Source: Chloroflexota bacterium (GTDB lineage Bacteria; Chloroflexota; Dehalococcoidia; Lucifugimonadales; UBA3495). From it: a DNA stretch of 64,000 nt. The position numbers and the translations under genes are program-made. Below the pieces are notes generated by a model. It searched no databases. It was given only the letters and a program-made list of their open reading frames with translations, and was not told where the DNA came from. Shown one piece after another: positions 18,246-26,677 of the stretch. Numbering within the stretch: the first letter of the stretch is position 1; each line of letters starts with the position of its first letter. Where the stretch lies: positions 82,933 to 146,932 of the forward strand of contig JAPPMU010000024.1 of NCBI GenBank assembly GCA_028873965.1, given 5' to 3'.

Positions 18246-18659
18246 TCACTCCGACTTGCGCTTGGTCATCGCCAGCTTGTTCTTGCCGTCTTCTCTGCTG
18301 TACCACATCTCGTCCATCATCGTCCGCACCAGGTGGATGCCGAGCCCGCCGATGGGTCGGTCGCCCAGCGGGGCGGAAATGTCAGGGGTCTCCTGATCCA
18401 GCAGGGGATTGAACGGGCGGCCGTCGTCCGAGATCTCGACGGTGACTCTCTCTTCGTCAGAGGCCAGCGATATCTCGATGTCCCCCGTTGCGCCGCTGTA
18501 ATTGACGATGTTGACGCCCAATTCTTCCAGGACCAGATTCAGCTTGAAAACCAGGTCGGGCGGCCAGTTGTCGCGCTCCGCGAGCTCTTCCACCGCCGTC
18601 GGGATTAATTCAAGCTGCTCATGGTTGGGAGCAATCTTTAAAAACGCGCGGGCGGTCAT
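18246..18659 (-). CDS. RsbW-like anti-sigma factor / serine kinase
   Basis: Start at 18659, two bases after the stop of the phosphatase gene; 137 residues. This is a GHKL ATPase domain alone: N box NLVLEELGVNIVNYS, DDGRPFNPL, and GGLGIHLVRTMMDEM. RsbW/SpoIIAB-like proteins bind a sigma factor or other target and phosphorylate a STAS antagonist. The STAS and PP2C partners are the two genes immediately upstream. No sigma factor gene lies in the cluster, so the target is elsewhere or is not a sigma factor. Confidence 0.9.
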   Translation of the reverse strand: MTARAFLKIAPNHEQLELIPTAVEELAERDNWPPDLVFKLNLVLEELGVNIVNYSGATGDIEISLASDEERVTVEISDDGRPFNPLLDQETPDISAPLGDRPIGGLGIHLVRTMMDEMWYSREDGKNKLAMTKRKSE

Positions 18660-18661
18660 GG

Positions 18662-19831
18662 TCAGGTCTCGCTGCGGCGGAAAATGAGGCACGTGATGTC
18701 ATCAAACTGCGCGGCGCTTCCTGCGAATTGGTTCACGGCGTCGAACACAGCCTGCGTTGATGCCTCGGCATCCCGGACCGGCTGCCCCGCAAACACCTGC
18801 TGCAGCCGTTCCATTCCGAACTCTTCCCCGTCCTCGTTCACGGCCTCAGTGACACCGTCGGTGTAAAAGACCACGGTATCACCGGCTGAAATGGAAATCG
18901 TTCTCTCGTCGTAATCCATGCCGGGCATCACCCCCAACGCGATACCGTTGGTGCCGGGCAGCACCGTGGAAGTCCCGTCAACGTGGGCGATCAGAGGCGC
19001 GTTGTGGCCGCCGTTGGCGTAGGTCATCTCCCCGGTCGCTGGATCGTACACCGCATAGAACAGGGTGACGAACATCATGGCGTCGTTGTCGTCGTACAAC
19101 AGATCGTTTACTTCCGTAAGGGCTTCGCGCGGGGACTTGAGCCCCATGGCCGCGCTCTTGAGCAGCGTCCGGCTGGCCATCATGAACAGCGCCGCCGGCA
19201 CGCCCTTGTCCGAGACGTCAGCAACGGCAAGTCCAATGCGGCCGTTGTCCAAATAAACGACATCGAAGAAGTCGCCGCCCACGACCCGGGCCGGGATCAT
19301 ACTCCCGTAGATCTGGAAGCCGGGCTGTTTGGGAAATTCCGTGGGCAGGATCGACTGCTGCATCTTGTTGGCGACGTCGAGCTCGTTTTCCAGCGCCACC
19401 AGCCGTTCCCGCGATGCCGTCGCCTCTCTCCACGCCTCAAGATTGTTCAGCGCCCGCTCAATGGTAATCCGCAGGTCTTCAAAATCAACCGGCTTGGTGA
19501 CGAAATCAAACGCTCCAAGGTTCATTGCGGAGCGAATATTCTTCATATCTCCATAAGCGGAGATGATTACGGCGTGTATGTCGGGTGCAACATCAGGAAT
19601 GTGCGACAACAACGCCAGTCCGTCCATCTGAGGCATGTTGATGTCGGACAGCACCATGTCAATTTCGTCGTCTTGATTGAGAGTTTCGAGCGCTTCCACG
19701 CCATTTTGCGCGAACACGAACTGATAGCGCCCCGAGCGAATGGCCCGCCGCATCCGCTGCAATACCAGCGGTTCCAGGTCAGGCTCGTCGTCGACCACCA
19801 GTATCCGGTATGGCCCTGACGTATCTGCCAT
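18662..19831 (-). CDS. Response regulator with PP2C (SpoIIE/RsbU) phosphatase output
   Basis: Start at 19831 (MADTSGPYRILVVDDEPD), 389 residues. The receiver domain has the acidic pair Asp14/Asp15, the phosphoacceptor Asp63 in VLSDINMPQMDG and Lys113 in VTKPVDF. A coiled linker leads to the PP2C domain with LPTEFPKQPGFQIYG, VVGGDFFDVV, VADVSDKGVPAALFM and YANGGHNAPL. Phosphorylation by the neighbouring kinase would control dephosphorylation of the STAS protein. An upstream extension to 19867 lacks conserved sequence. Confidence 0.93.
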   Translation of the reverse strand: MADTSGPYRILVVDDEPDLEPLVLQRMRRAIRSGRYQFVFAQNGVEALETLNQDDEIDMVLSDINMPQMDGLALLSHIPDVAPDIHAVIISAYGDMKNIRSAMNLGAFDFVTKPVDFEDLRITIERALNNLEAWREATASRERLVALENELDVANKMQQSILPTEFPKQPGFQIYGSMIPARVVGGDFFDVVYLDNGRIGLAVADVSDKGVPAALFMMASRTLLKSAAMGLKSPREALTEVNDLLYDDNDAMMFVTLFYAVYDPATGEMTYANGGHNAPLIAHVDGTSTVLPGTNGIALGVMPGMDYDERTISISAGDTVVFYTDGVTEAVNEDGEEFGMERLQQVFAGQPVRDAEASTQAVFDAVNQFAGSAAQFDDITCLIFRRSET

Positions 19832-19906
19832 GATTCCGTCCCTGACGGGCGGCCTGCGCCCGATCACCGTGAGTTTGGCCTCGCGAAGCCGGTTGCCCGT
19901 AGAGGG

Positions 19907-20245
19907 CTACCCTTTCAGCGCGGCGATGGCCTCTTCCTGCGACGGATGGATGGCAATGACCTGGTCGAAACCGCTGATTTCGAAAACTTCCCGCACGGTC
20001 CCCGACAGCGCGCACAGCGCGAAGCCGGAATTCTGCCGCTGCAGGGTCTTGGCGGTCTGCAGAACCACACGGAGGCCCGCACTACTGATGTACGTGAGCT
20101 TTTCCATGTCGAGGATGACCACCTGGTCGGTGGGTTCGATGGCTGCATCCAGATCTTCGAGGAAACGCTGCGCGTTGGTGCTGTCGACGCGTTCGGCAGC
20201 CTCAATGATCAAAGTGCCCTGATTCCTCTGGAAATCAATCGCCAT
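19907..20245 (-). CDS. STAS-domain anti-sigma factor antagonist (RsbV/SpoIIAA-like)
   Basis: The 112-residue single STAS domain has the core VVILDMEKLTYISSAGLRVVL; the first serine of SSAGL is at the usual phosphorylation position. When dephosphorylated, such proteins bind the RsbW-like kinase and release its target. It is the first gene of a same-strand run continuing with the phosphatase (75 bases), kinase, binding protein and sensor kinase. GGAGACAG lies a few bases before the ATG. Confidence 0.92.
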   Translation of the reverse strand: MAIDFQRNQGTLIIEAAERVDSTNAQRFLEDLDAAIEPTDQVVILDMEKLTYISSAGLRVVLQTAKTLQRQNSGFALCALSGTVREVFEISGFDQVIAIHPSQEEAIAALKG

Positions 20246-20618
20246 GATGCTGTCTCCTGGATTGCGATGGCAGTTGGGCAGTTATTTGGAGGCGCTGGCT
20301 AACGCCTCTAGTGCGCACGCCGGTGGCCATTGCCCATTTTCCAAAGAATTCTACCATCGAATCGGATTTTGTGTACCCTGCTGCCAACCCGTTTATCGCA
20401 ACTTATGTCTGGTTTAGAACCATGGGTTCGTGACGTCGTTCCCCGAATAGCGCGATTTGCCGGCGAGGCTCCGCAAAGCCCCTCATTCGTTGACGGGCAT
20501 CCACACTCCGCCTGCTGAGTCTCCGCGTTGACGCAACCGGCGTCGGCAAATAGACTGCGTGCAATCCGTACGTCTTGCAAGCTCCGAATCCCAGGCTCCA
20601 GATCCAAGGAGAATCACG
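20246..20618. other. Intergenic region between the STAS gene and the UGSC selenoprotein gene
   Basis: These 373 bases separate divergent genes. An inverted repeat GAGGCG ... CGCCTC lies near 20287-20306, close to the STAS start. A sigma-70-like promoter for the plus-strand gene is described separately. I see no credible gene, although antisense frames of the selenoprotein gene run through part of it. Confidence 0.5.
20528..20556 (+). promoter_or_regulatory. Probable sigma-70-type promoter for the UGSC gene
   Basis: TTGACG (20528-20533) and TAGACT (20551-20556) are separated by 17 bases, 63 bases before the ATG at 20619. Spacing is ideal and the -35 differs from consensus at one position. Confidence 0.45.
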
Positions 20619-22340
20619 ATGAAGTTGCAGATCATGTCCCCGGCCGCATCGCGCGTAGACTTCAAGGTGCCGCCGGCAGCCCGCCTGGATACCCTGGAAG
20701 GCAAAACCATCGGTCTCTACAACAACATGACCGGCGGAGCCGGCGTGGCCGTCGACCGTGTCGCCGAGCATATCGGCCGCCGCTTCTCCAACGTGCGTTT
20801 CGAGAGCTACGGCGGCAACCTGCGCGAAGGTCGTCCGGCGTTGAGCCGCGGCGTGCACATCGACGACGAGGAGGCCGCCCGCATCGCCGTCGAGGTGGAC
20901 GCCATGGTGGGCGCCGCGGCGCATTGAGGGGGCTGCACGTCGTGGCTTGCCCACGACATGGTAGCCATGGAAAAGGCCGGCGTGCCCGCGGTGGGCATCG
21001 CCGCGCGCAGTTTCGCCCGGGCCTGGCAGTCCTGCGTTGATGGCTGGGGCCAGCCCGCCACCGCCTTCGTCACCATCCCTCACGCCTGCACCGGGCAGCA
21101 GCCCGATTACATTCACAGGATGGTGGACGAGCAGATCGACAACATCATCCTCGGTTTGACCCGGATGTCCGCCACCGCCGACCTGTCCGCCGGCGCCAAC
21201 GGCCACAGCGAAACCGACGTGTTCACTGTTGAGCTGGACGACACGCCTCTGGGCCTCGACGCGGTGAACCGTTTCATGGAAGAGCGCGACTGGAGCGACG
21301 GGATGCCCATCGTGCCGCCCACTCCCGCCGCCGTGGAGGCCATGCTCAAGGGCACCCGCCGCGACCCGCAGGACGTGGTCATGGTCATGGAGCCGGGCTT
21401 CGGTCTGGCCACCGTGGAGAAGGTCGCCATCAACGCGGTGATGGCCGGCTGCCAGCCGGCGCAGTTCCCTATCCTGCTGGCCGCCCTGGAGTGCATCGCC
21501 CAGCCGGAGATGAACCACCGGGACATGCAGGTGTCCGGCCATACCGAGGCCCCGCTGATTCTGGTCAACGGTCCTATCGCTGCCAAAGCGGGCATCAACT
21601 ACGGCACGTCGGCCATGGGTCCGGGCGTGGTCAACAAGGCCAACACCGCCATCGGACGGGCGCTGCGCCTCTGCCTGATCAACATCGGCTACTGCAAGGC
21701 CGGCGCCGGCGACCCCAACTTCATCGGGCTGCCCACCAAGTTCGGCATGTGCATCGCCGAGAACGAGGAAGTCAGTCCCTGGCAGCCTTACCACGTGGAC
21801 AAGGGGTACCGTCCCGACGAGAGCGCGGTCACCGTGATCACCGTCACCGGACCCACCGACATCCTCGACGCCGGCTCGCGGAACCACGAGGATACGCTGA
21901 ACAACATCGCCTCCATGATGTTCTACCGCCACGCCGGCGGCGGCAGCTGGATCCGGGGCCGGCAGTCCGCCCAGGTGGGCCATACCAACCAGCGGGTGGA
22001 GTACCAGAGCCCGTATCATCCCATCATGCTCAGCCCGTCGCGCGCGGTGATCCTGGCCGAGGCCGGGTTCAGCAAGCGCGCTACCCAGGAGTGGCTGCAC
22101 GAGCATTGCCGCGCCTCGCTGCGCGACGCCATCGGGCCGGCCGGCATGCCCACCGACGCCAACGGCAAGTGGCTGCGCTATCCGGAGCTGCAGCGCCTGG
22201 CCGACGACCCCGACGCCACCATTCCCGCGCTGGAGGACCCGGAACAGTACCTGCTGTTCGTCACCGGCGGCTCCACCCACTACGCCAACTTCTTCTACGG
22301 TACCTACGGCATCGCCACCATGCCGGTGGAGGACGTGTAG
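20619..22340 (+). CDS. UGSC family selenoprotein (in-frame UGA, Sec103)
   Basis: ATG 20619 follows AAGGAG (20606-20611). The frame runs 102 codons to TGA at 20925-20927 and then stays open in the same frame to TAG at 22338-22340: 573 residues if TGA is read as selenocysteine. The sequence around it is H-U-G-G-C-T-S-W-L-A-H-D, matching the U-G-S-C-T-S motif of the UGSC (seleno)protein family with Ser replaced by Gly; the helix DMVAMEKAGVPAVGIAARSF also follows as in that family. A U..C redox pair is implied. The 440-residue remainder includes ERDWSDGMPIVPPTP and VNGPIAAKAGINYG and has no known function. A hairpin follows the UGA. Automatic annotation would split this into 20619-20927 and 20958-22340. 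Confidence 0.82.
20931..20966 (+). promoter_or_regulatory. Candidate bacterial SECIS hairpin
   Basis: Starting three bases after the UGA, GGCT (20931-20934) pairs with AGCC (20963-20966); GTCGTGG (20939-20945) pairs perfectly with CCACGAC (20951-20957), leaving loop CTTGC. If the closing G-C pair opens, the loop is 7 nt, begins with G and lies 17 nt after the UGA, which fits the general rules for bacterial SECIS elements (small apical loop with an early G, 16-37 nt from the UGA). All of it is coding sequence. Confidence 0.6.
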
Positions 22341-22372
22341 GACGATTGGCCACCGTCACCGGAGACGCCGCC

Positions 22373-22705
22373 ATGATGATAACCCAGGACGTGTCTGACG
22401 CCATCGTCGAGATGGTGTACGAAGACTTGTCCGGCAGGTTCCAGGGGGAATTGGAGTTTGGCCCGATCAACATCGTGCAGGAGATCGACGAGTATGGAGA
22501 CCCCTATCTCCACATTCTCATCGTGTTCGACGGCGACCAGAGCAAGCTGGACTCGAAATGGACCGTCGGCCTGATGACGCGCCTGCTCCCCCAACTGCTT
22601 GACCTGGGGATAAAGCACTTTCCCCACCGCTCGTTCTTCAGCAAAGAGGACTCGGAAATCGTAAAGGAGAGAATAAAAAGGTGGCATTGGAACCCGACGC
22701 CCTGA
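22373..22705 (+). CDS. Hypothetical protein, partner of the HEPN-like gene
   Basis: 110 residues from ATG 22373, with GGAGA at 22361-22365. The sequence (MMITQDVSDAIVEMVYEDLSG; YLHILIVFDGDQSKLDSKW; LLDLGIKHFPHRSFFSK) has an alpha/beta pattern. A central hydrophobic strand ending in Asp recalls the nucleotidyltransferase partners of HEPN proteins, but the GSxxRG motif is absent, so I do not assign that family. It overlaps the next gene by 25 bases, which suggests translational coupling. Confidence 0.65.
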   Translation: MMITQDVSDAIVEMVYEDLSGRFQGELEFGPINIVQEIDEYGDPYLHILIVFDGDQSKLDSKWTVGLMTRLLPQLLDLGIKHFPHRSFFSKEDSEIVKERIKRWHWNPTP

Positions 22706-23175
22706 TCGGCGTCGCCAGGACCCTGGCCGCCGGCGGCAATGCCGGGAGCCCCAGCGTAACCACGGATACCGAATTGCGCCGAGCGGTCAGTTGCGCCTAC
22801 TACGCCATCTTTCACACCTTGTGCCGCGCCTACGCTGACGTGATGGCCGGCCCGCACCTCGGTAGTCAACTGGGACGGGATGCCTGGAACATGGCGTACC
22901 GCAGCATCGATCACGGGCTGGCCAGAAGCAAATGCAGCGATGGCGGCAACATGAGACGGTTCGGCCCCAACATCCAGGATTTCGCCGGCAGATTTGTGGA
23001 GTTACAGCAACGGCGTCACGAGGCTGACTACGATCCCGGCACGACCTTTACCCAATCACAAGTGAACCGGATCATAGATGATGCGGAAGGCGCGCTAATG
23101 GGTTTCGACAACGCCCCGCCGGACGAAATCAGGTTGTTCATCACCTACCTCACCTCTCGGCCCCGACGGCCATAA
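22681..23175 (+). CDS. HEPN-like domain protein with altered active-site motif
   Basis: 164 residues from GTG 22681 inside the preceding gene. The segment RRAVSCAYYAIFHTLCRAYAD matches the usual HEPN helix SRAYYALFH, but the Arg of the R-X6-H ribonuclease motif is Cys here (codon TGC, one change from CGC); the His remains. The rest is helical (FVELQQRRHEADYDP is typical). Members act as RNases or toxins with a cognate partner; this one may be inactive or structural. Confidence 0.75.
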   Translation: MALEPDALIGVARTLAAGGNAGSPSVTTDTELRRAVSCAYYAIFHTLCRAYADVMAGPHLGSQLGRDAWNMAYRSIDHGLARSKCSDGGNMRRFGPNIQDFAGRFVELQQRRHEADYDPGTTFTQSQVNRIIDDAEGALMGFDNAPPDEIRLFITYLTSRPRRP

Positions 23176-23193
23176 AGAAAGCAGGACAGCAAC

Positions 23194-24120
23194 ATGCCCC
23201 GTACACCCGCCGACCAGTACGTCACCAAGGTCCGCAAGCCGGAGGACATCGACCAATTCTGGAACGACGTGCTGGCGGAAACCGCTGAAATTCCGTTGGA
23301 GCCGGAGGTGGTTTACGACCCTCTTCGGTCCACCGCGCGCATTGACGTGTACGAGGTCTTTTTCACCAGCCTCGACCAGGTTCGGATCGCGGGCTGGTAC
23401 GCCGTCCCACGGCAGCGGGAAGGACGCTTGCCGGGCCTGATCCAGGTCCCCGGGTACAACATGGAGCCGCCGGTGCCCAAGAACTGGGCCGCCCGGGGGT
23501 ATGCCGCCTTCAGCGTCGCTCCCCGCGGCAAGCTGCGCAGCAACCGGCAGTTCAATCCCGGCTATCCCGGCCTGCTGACCTACGGCATGGTGGACCGCAA
23601 CACCTACTCCTACCGGGGCTTCTACATGGACGCCTGCCGCGCCGTGGATTTCCTGCTGGGACGGGATGAGGTCAACGGTGATCGCATCGGCGTCACCGGA
23701 CACAGCCAGGGCGGCGGCCTCACCGTGTCCACGGCGGCGCTGCGCCCCGAGATCAAGGCAGCAGCGGCGGGCGCGCCTTACCTGTGCGGGTACATGGACT
23801 CCATCGAGTTGACTGACGCCTACCCGTACCAGGAAATCGCCGACTACCTGCGGATGTACCCGGATAGCCGGGAACAGGTGGAGAACACGCTGGCCTACTT
23901 CGACGGCATCAACCTCGCCCATCGCATCACTTGTCCTACCATTGTCAGCGTGGGCCTGCAGGACAGCACCTGCCCGCCGGAAACCGGCTTCGCCATGTTC
24001 GACGCCATCGCCAGCGAAGACAAAAAGATGTACGCCTACGACGGCCACGGCCACGACGCCAACAACCACGAGCATGGCGCGGTCATAGACGCCTTCATGG
24101 CCCGGCACCTGCAATCGTAA
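23194..24120 (+). CDS. Alpha/beta hydrolase, acetyl xylan esterase (AXE1)-like
   Basis: 308 residues. After an N-terminal substrate-lid region (DQFWNDVLAETAEIPLEP) typical of AXE1-like esterases, the nucleophile elbow is VTGHSQGGGLTV, with acid and base candidates at VGLQDSTCPPE and YDGHGHDANNHEH. Such enzymes deacetylate sugars or hydrolyse small esters in the cytoplasm. Its diverged paralogue lies two genes downstream (24982-25899). It starts 18 bases after the HEPN-like gene. Confidence 0.88.
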   Translation: MPRTPADQYVTKVRKPEDIDQFWNDVLAETAEIPLEPEVVYDPLRSTARIDVYEVFFTSLDQVRIAGWYAVPRQREGRLPGLIQVPGYNMEPPVPKNWAARGYAAFSVAPRGKLRSNRQFNPGYPGLLTYGMVDRNTYSYRGFYMDACRAVDFLLGRDEVNGDRIGVTGHSQGGGLTVSTAALRPEIKAAAAGAPYLCGYMDSIELTDAYPYQEIADYLRMYPDSREQVENTLAYFDGINLAHRITCPTIVSVGLQDSTCPPETGFAMFDAIASEDKKMYAYDGHGHDANNHEHGAVIDAFMARHLQS

Positions 24121-24150
24121 GAACGCAGATATTTTAACTTGAACCGGACC

Positions 24151-24942
24151 ATGCCAAAGTACGATGCCAAGGCGCTTGCCGTAGCTCGCGCGGTGCAGCA
24201 GCGTGAGCAACCGGAGCTGACCATCCTTTTCGGCTCCCGCTCTCGCGGCGACCATGATGAAGACTGGTCCGACATCGATATCATGATGGTCACGGCCGGC
24301 GAAGCCGACGCCGCCGCAAGAGAACAAGCGAAGGAAGCCGCCTCCACTGCGGCATCAGCCAACTATGGACATTATGTGCCCGTGCAACTGGTGTGGTGCA
24401 CTCTTGAAACCTTCCGCCACAATCGCCGCTACACCAACAGCCTGGAAACCAACGCCGTGCGAGACGGAATAGTTATGCCCAAAGACCCCGAACAGCACGG
24501 CTCATCGCACTGCGAGGACGCGGAAACCGAGTACGAATACGACTGGTCAACGTATGAGAACCGCCTGGAAGATGCTTCCGACCACCTGGAAGCGTTCGGA
24601 AGACTGGTAGAGCAGGGGCTAAGCGATCAGATAATCGGTCTCCACGCGCAGGGGGCGCTGGAACACGCGATGAAAGCGCTGTTGGAAGCCCACCGCGCCC
24701 AATACCGATTCAGCCACGACATCGGCGAACTGCTGGGCAACGCACGCCGAGTTGATCCGACAATGGCGGAGTTCCGCTTATCCATCGACCCGGACATCTA
24801 CAGCCACTACGCCGGACGACATGCTTACATCCGGCCCGCCGCGCCCAAAATGCTGACCAACCAGCCGGACTACCTTGCCCGCACCATAGCCGAGGTCGAA
24901 TTTATCATCGCCCGCGCCAGGGTAGTCCGCTCTCAGGCGTAG
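24151..24942 (+). CDS. Fused nucleotidyltransferase-HEPN protein
   Basis: I take ATG 24151 (MPKYDAKALA, 263 residues); a TTG at 24139 would add four residues. The N-terminal third is a minimal nucleotidyltransferase with the complete motif LFGSRSRGDHDEDWSDIDIMMV. After a linker, about residues 125-260 form a HEPN domain (LHAQGALEHAMKALLEAHRAQY; SHDIGELL). The two parts are usually separate antitoxin and toxin genes; here both activities sit on one chain. It lies between two related hydrolase genes. Confidence 0.85.
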   Translation: MPKYDAKALAVARAVQQREQPELTILFGSRSRGDHDEDWSDIDIMMVTAGEADAAAREQAKEAASTAASANYGHYVPVQLVWCTLETFRHNRRYTNSLETNAVRDGIVMPKDPEQHGSSHCEDAETEYEYDWSTYENRLEDASDHLEAFGRLVEQGLSDQIIGLHAQGALEHAMKALLEAHRAQYRFSHDIGELLGNARRVDPTMAEFRLSIDPDIYSHYAGRHAYIRPAAPKMLTNQPDYLARTIAEVEFIIARARVVRSQA

Positions 24943-24981
24943 CCCTACTGCAACATCACCGACCGCCATGGACTGAACCGC

Positions 24982-25899
24982 ATGACCACGCTTACCGGCG
25001 CAAAACCCCATGATTTCGACGACTACTGGCACGACGTGCTGGCGGAACTGTCCCGGTTCCCGCCGGCGCCGGAAGTGCAGGAACTCCCGCTCCGCTCCAC
25101 CGACTTCGCCACCGCCTACGGGGTGCGCCTGACCTCCATCGGGCCCTACCGCATTTACGGCTACCTGAGTATTCCCAACCATGACGGGCCTTTTCCGGCG
25201 CGCTATCACCTGCCGCGCTACGGCAGCGTGCAGGACCTAGTGCCCCAGGGACAGGCCAACGGCCAACGCCGGGAGCACGTGACCTTCGCCATCTGCGTGC
25301 GCGGGCAGCGGCTGGCGGATCAGCCCTACGCCGCGGCCTTTCCCGGCCAACTCACCGACGGCATCGACGACCCCGCAACCTATGTGTACCGGGGCATCGT
25401 GGCCGACTGCGTTCGCGGACTGCAATACCTGGCCGGCCGGCCCGAGGTGGACGCCACGCGCATCGCCGCCATCGGCAATGACCTGGCCCTGACCACCGCG
25501 GCCCTGTCTCCGCAGGTCACCCACCTGGTGACCACGCCGACCCTGCTCCACGCAACCGCCGAGTTGGCCCCGCGCACCAGCGCCTATCCCCTGGAGGAGA
25601 TCAACGACTACCTGCGACTGCATCCGACCCGCCGAGAGGCCGTGCATCGCACGCTGTCCTACTTCGACCTGCGCTGGTTCGGCTCCAGGGTCAGCGCGAC
25701 GACGCTGCTGATGGCCGGCGCCGACGGCTCCGCGCTGGACGCCGCCGCCCTGGAACCCCTGGTGCGCGACATCCGGGGCGAGACCACCGTCCACAAGGCG
25801 GAACATTCCGGCTACCGGGACGGCCGCTACAGCGAGGAATGGTTGTCGCAAAAATTCGGCATGGCGGAACCCAGCCTCCCACCCCACTGGCAGGACTGA
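24982..25899 (+). CDS. Degenerate AXE1-like alpha/beta hydrolase (nucleophile lost)
   Basis: 305 residues, clearly paralogous to 23194-24120: FDDYWHDVLAELSRFPPAPE and LPLRST at the N-terminus, YVYRGIVADCVRGLQYLAGRPEVD before the elbow, and LEEINDYLRLHPTRREAVHRTLSYFD after it. Where the paralogue has GHSQGGG, this protein has IGNDLALTTA, so the serine nucleophile is gone. A histidine in AEHSGYRDG remains. The frame is intact and unbroken, which argues for a retained non-hydrolytic role. The 3' end is five bases from the next hydrolase. Confidence 0.8.
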   Translation: MTTLTGAKPHDFDDYWHDVLAELSRFPPAPEVQELPLRSTDFATAYGVRLTSIGPYRIYGYLSIPNHDGPFPARYHLPRYGSVQDLVPQGQANGQRREHVTFAICVRGQRLADQPYAAAFPGQLTDGIDDPATYVYRGIVADCVRGLQYLAGRPEVDATRIAAIGNDLALTTAALSPQVTHLVTTPTLLHATAELAPRTSAYPLEEINDYLRLHPTRREAVHRTLSYFDLRWFGSRVSATTLLMAGADGSALDAAALEPLVRDIRGETTVHKAEHSGYRDGRYSEEWLSQKFGMAEPSLPPHWQD

Positions 25900-25903
25900 T
25901 CAA

Positions 25904-26677
25904 ATGCCCTACGCGAACCTGCCCGGCGTCGATCTCTGGTACGAGGATTCCGGCGGCGACGGCATCCCGGTGATCTTCTGCCACGCCGCTTCCGGCACCT
26001 GCGATTGCTGGATCTACCAACTGCCCGCGTTCACGCTGGCCGGCTACCGCTGCATCACCTACGACCGGCGCACCTGGGGAAAGTCCCGCAACACCGACGA
26101 AACCCTGCAACCGGGCTATCAAGACGAGGACCTGCACGGCCTGGTCAAGTTCCTGGGCCTGGATCGATTCCACCTGGTTGGCACCGCCGCCGGCGGGATA
26201 ACCGCCATCGGCTACGCGCTGGCCCATCCCGAGCGGGTGCGGAGCCTGGTGTTCGCCAACACCATCGCCGGCATCCAGGACCCGGAGTACCTGGAGGTTC
26301 AGGACCGCATCCGGCCGCCCGAAATCCGCAACTTGCCTGTGGAACTGTACGAGCTGGGACCTTCGTATCGAGGCACGGACCCGGACGGCACGGCTCGGTG
26401 GCTGAAGATCGAGCACGCCAGCCGCCCGTATGGTCGCCTTCCGGCCCAGCCGCTGCGGGAACCCACCACCTACGCCCGGCTGGCCGCCATGCGCGTGCCG
26501 GCGATGGCGCTGTCCGGCGAGTCCGACCTGGTGTCCCCGCCGGCGCTGATGCGGCTGCAGGCGGAGCGCATCCCCGGCAGCCGCTTCGTGTCGTTGCCCG
26601 AGGCAGGACACGCCGGCTTCTGGGAACGTCCGCAGGTGTGGAACGGCCTGGTGCTGGAGTTCATCGGACAGCATTAG
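25904..26677 (+). CDS. Alpha/beta hydrolase (enol-lactonase-like) with Ala at the nucleophile position
   Basis: 257 residues of the 3-oxoadipate enol-lactonase/MhpC-like group: LPGVDLWYEDSGGDGIPVIFCHA (oxyanion region), YDRRTWGKS, LHGLVKFLGLDRFHLVG. The nucleophile elbow, normally GHSMGG, reads GTAAGG, with Ala for Ser. The acid (SGESDLVSPP) and base (EAGHAGFWERP) are present. Either it is catalytically inactive or it uses non-serine chemistry. Its last 17 bases overlap the next gene's 3' end tail to tail. Confidence 0.82.
   Translation: MPYANLPGVDLWYEDSGGDGIPVIFCHAASGTCDCWIYQLPAFTLAGYRCITYDRRTWGKSRNTDETLQPGYQDEDLHGLVKFLGLDRFHLVGTAAGGITAIGYALAHPERVRSLVFANTIAGIQDPEYLEVQDRIRPPEIRNLPVELYELGPSYRGTDPDGTARWLKIEHASRPYGRLPAQPLREPTTYARLAAMRVPAMALSGESDLVSPPALMRLQAERIPGSRFVSLPEAGHAGFWERPQVWNGLVLEFIGQH

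Noticed and set aside
20925-20927. TGA taken as an ordinary stop, giving a 102-residue protein
   Set aside because: The frame continues with conserved UGSC-family sequence and a hairpin. An assembly error (TGC or TGT to TGA) is not excluded and is listed as a refuting result.
20403-22280. A 625-codon open frame on the minus strand opposite the UGSC gene
   Set aside because: Its composition (Gly, His, Arg, Val-rich, no fold pattern) is that of an antisense frame of a high-GC gene, while the plus strand shows conserved family sequence.
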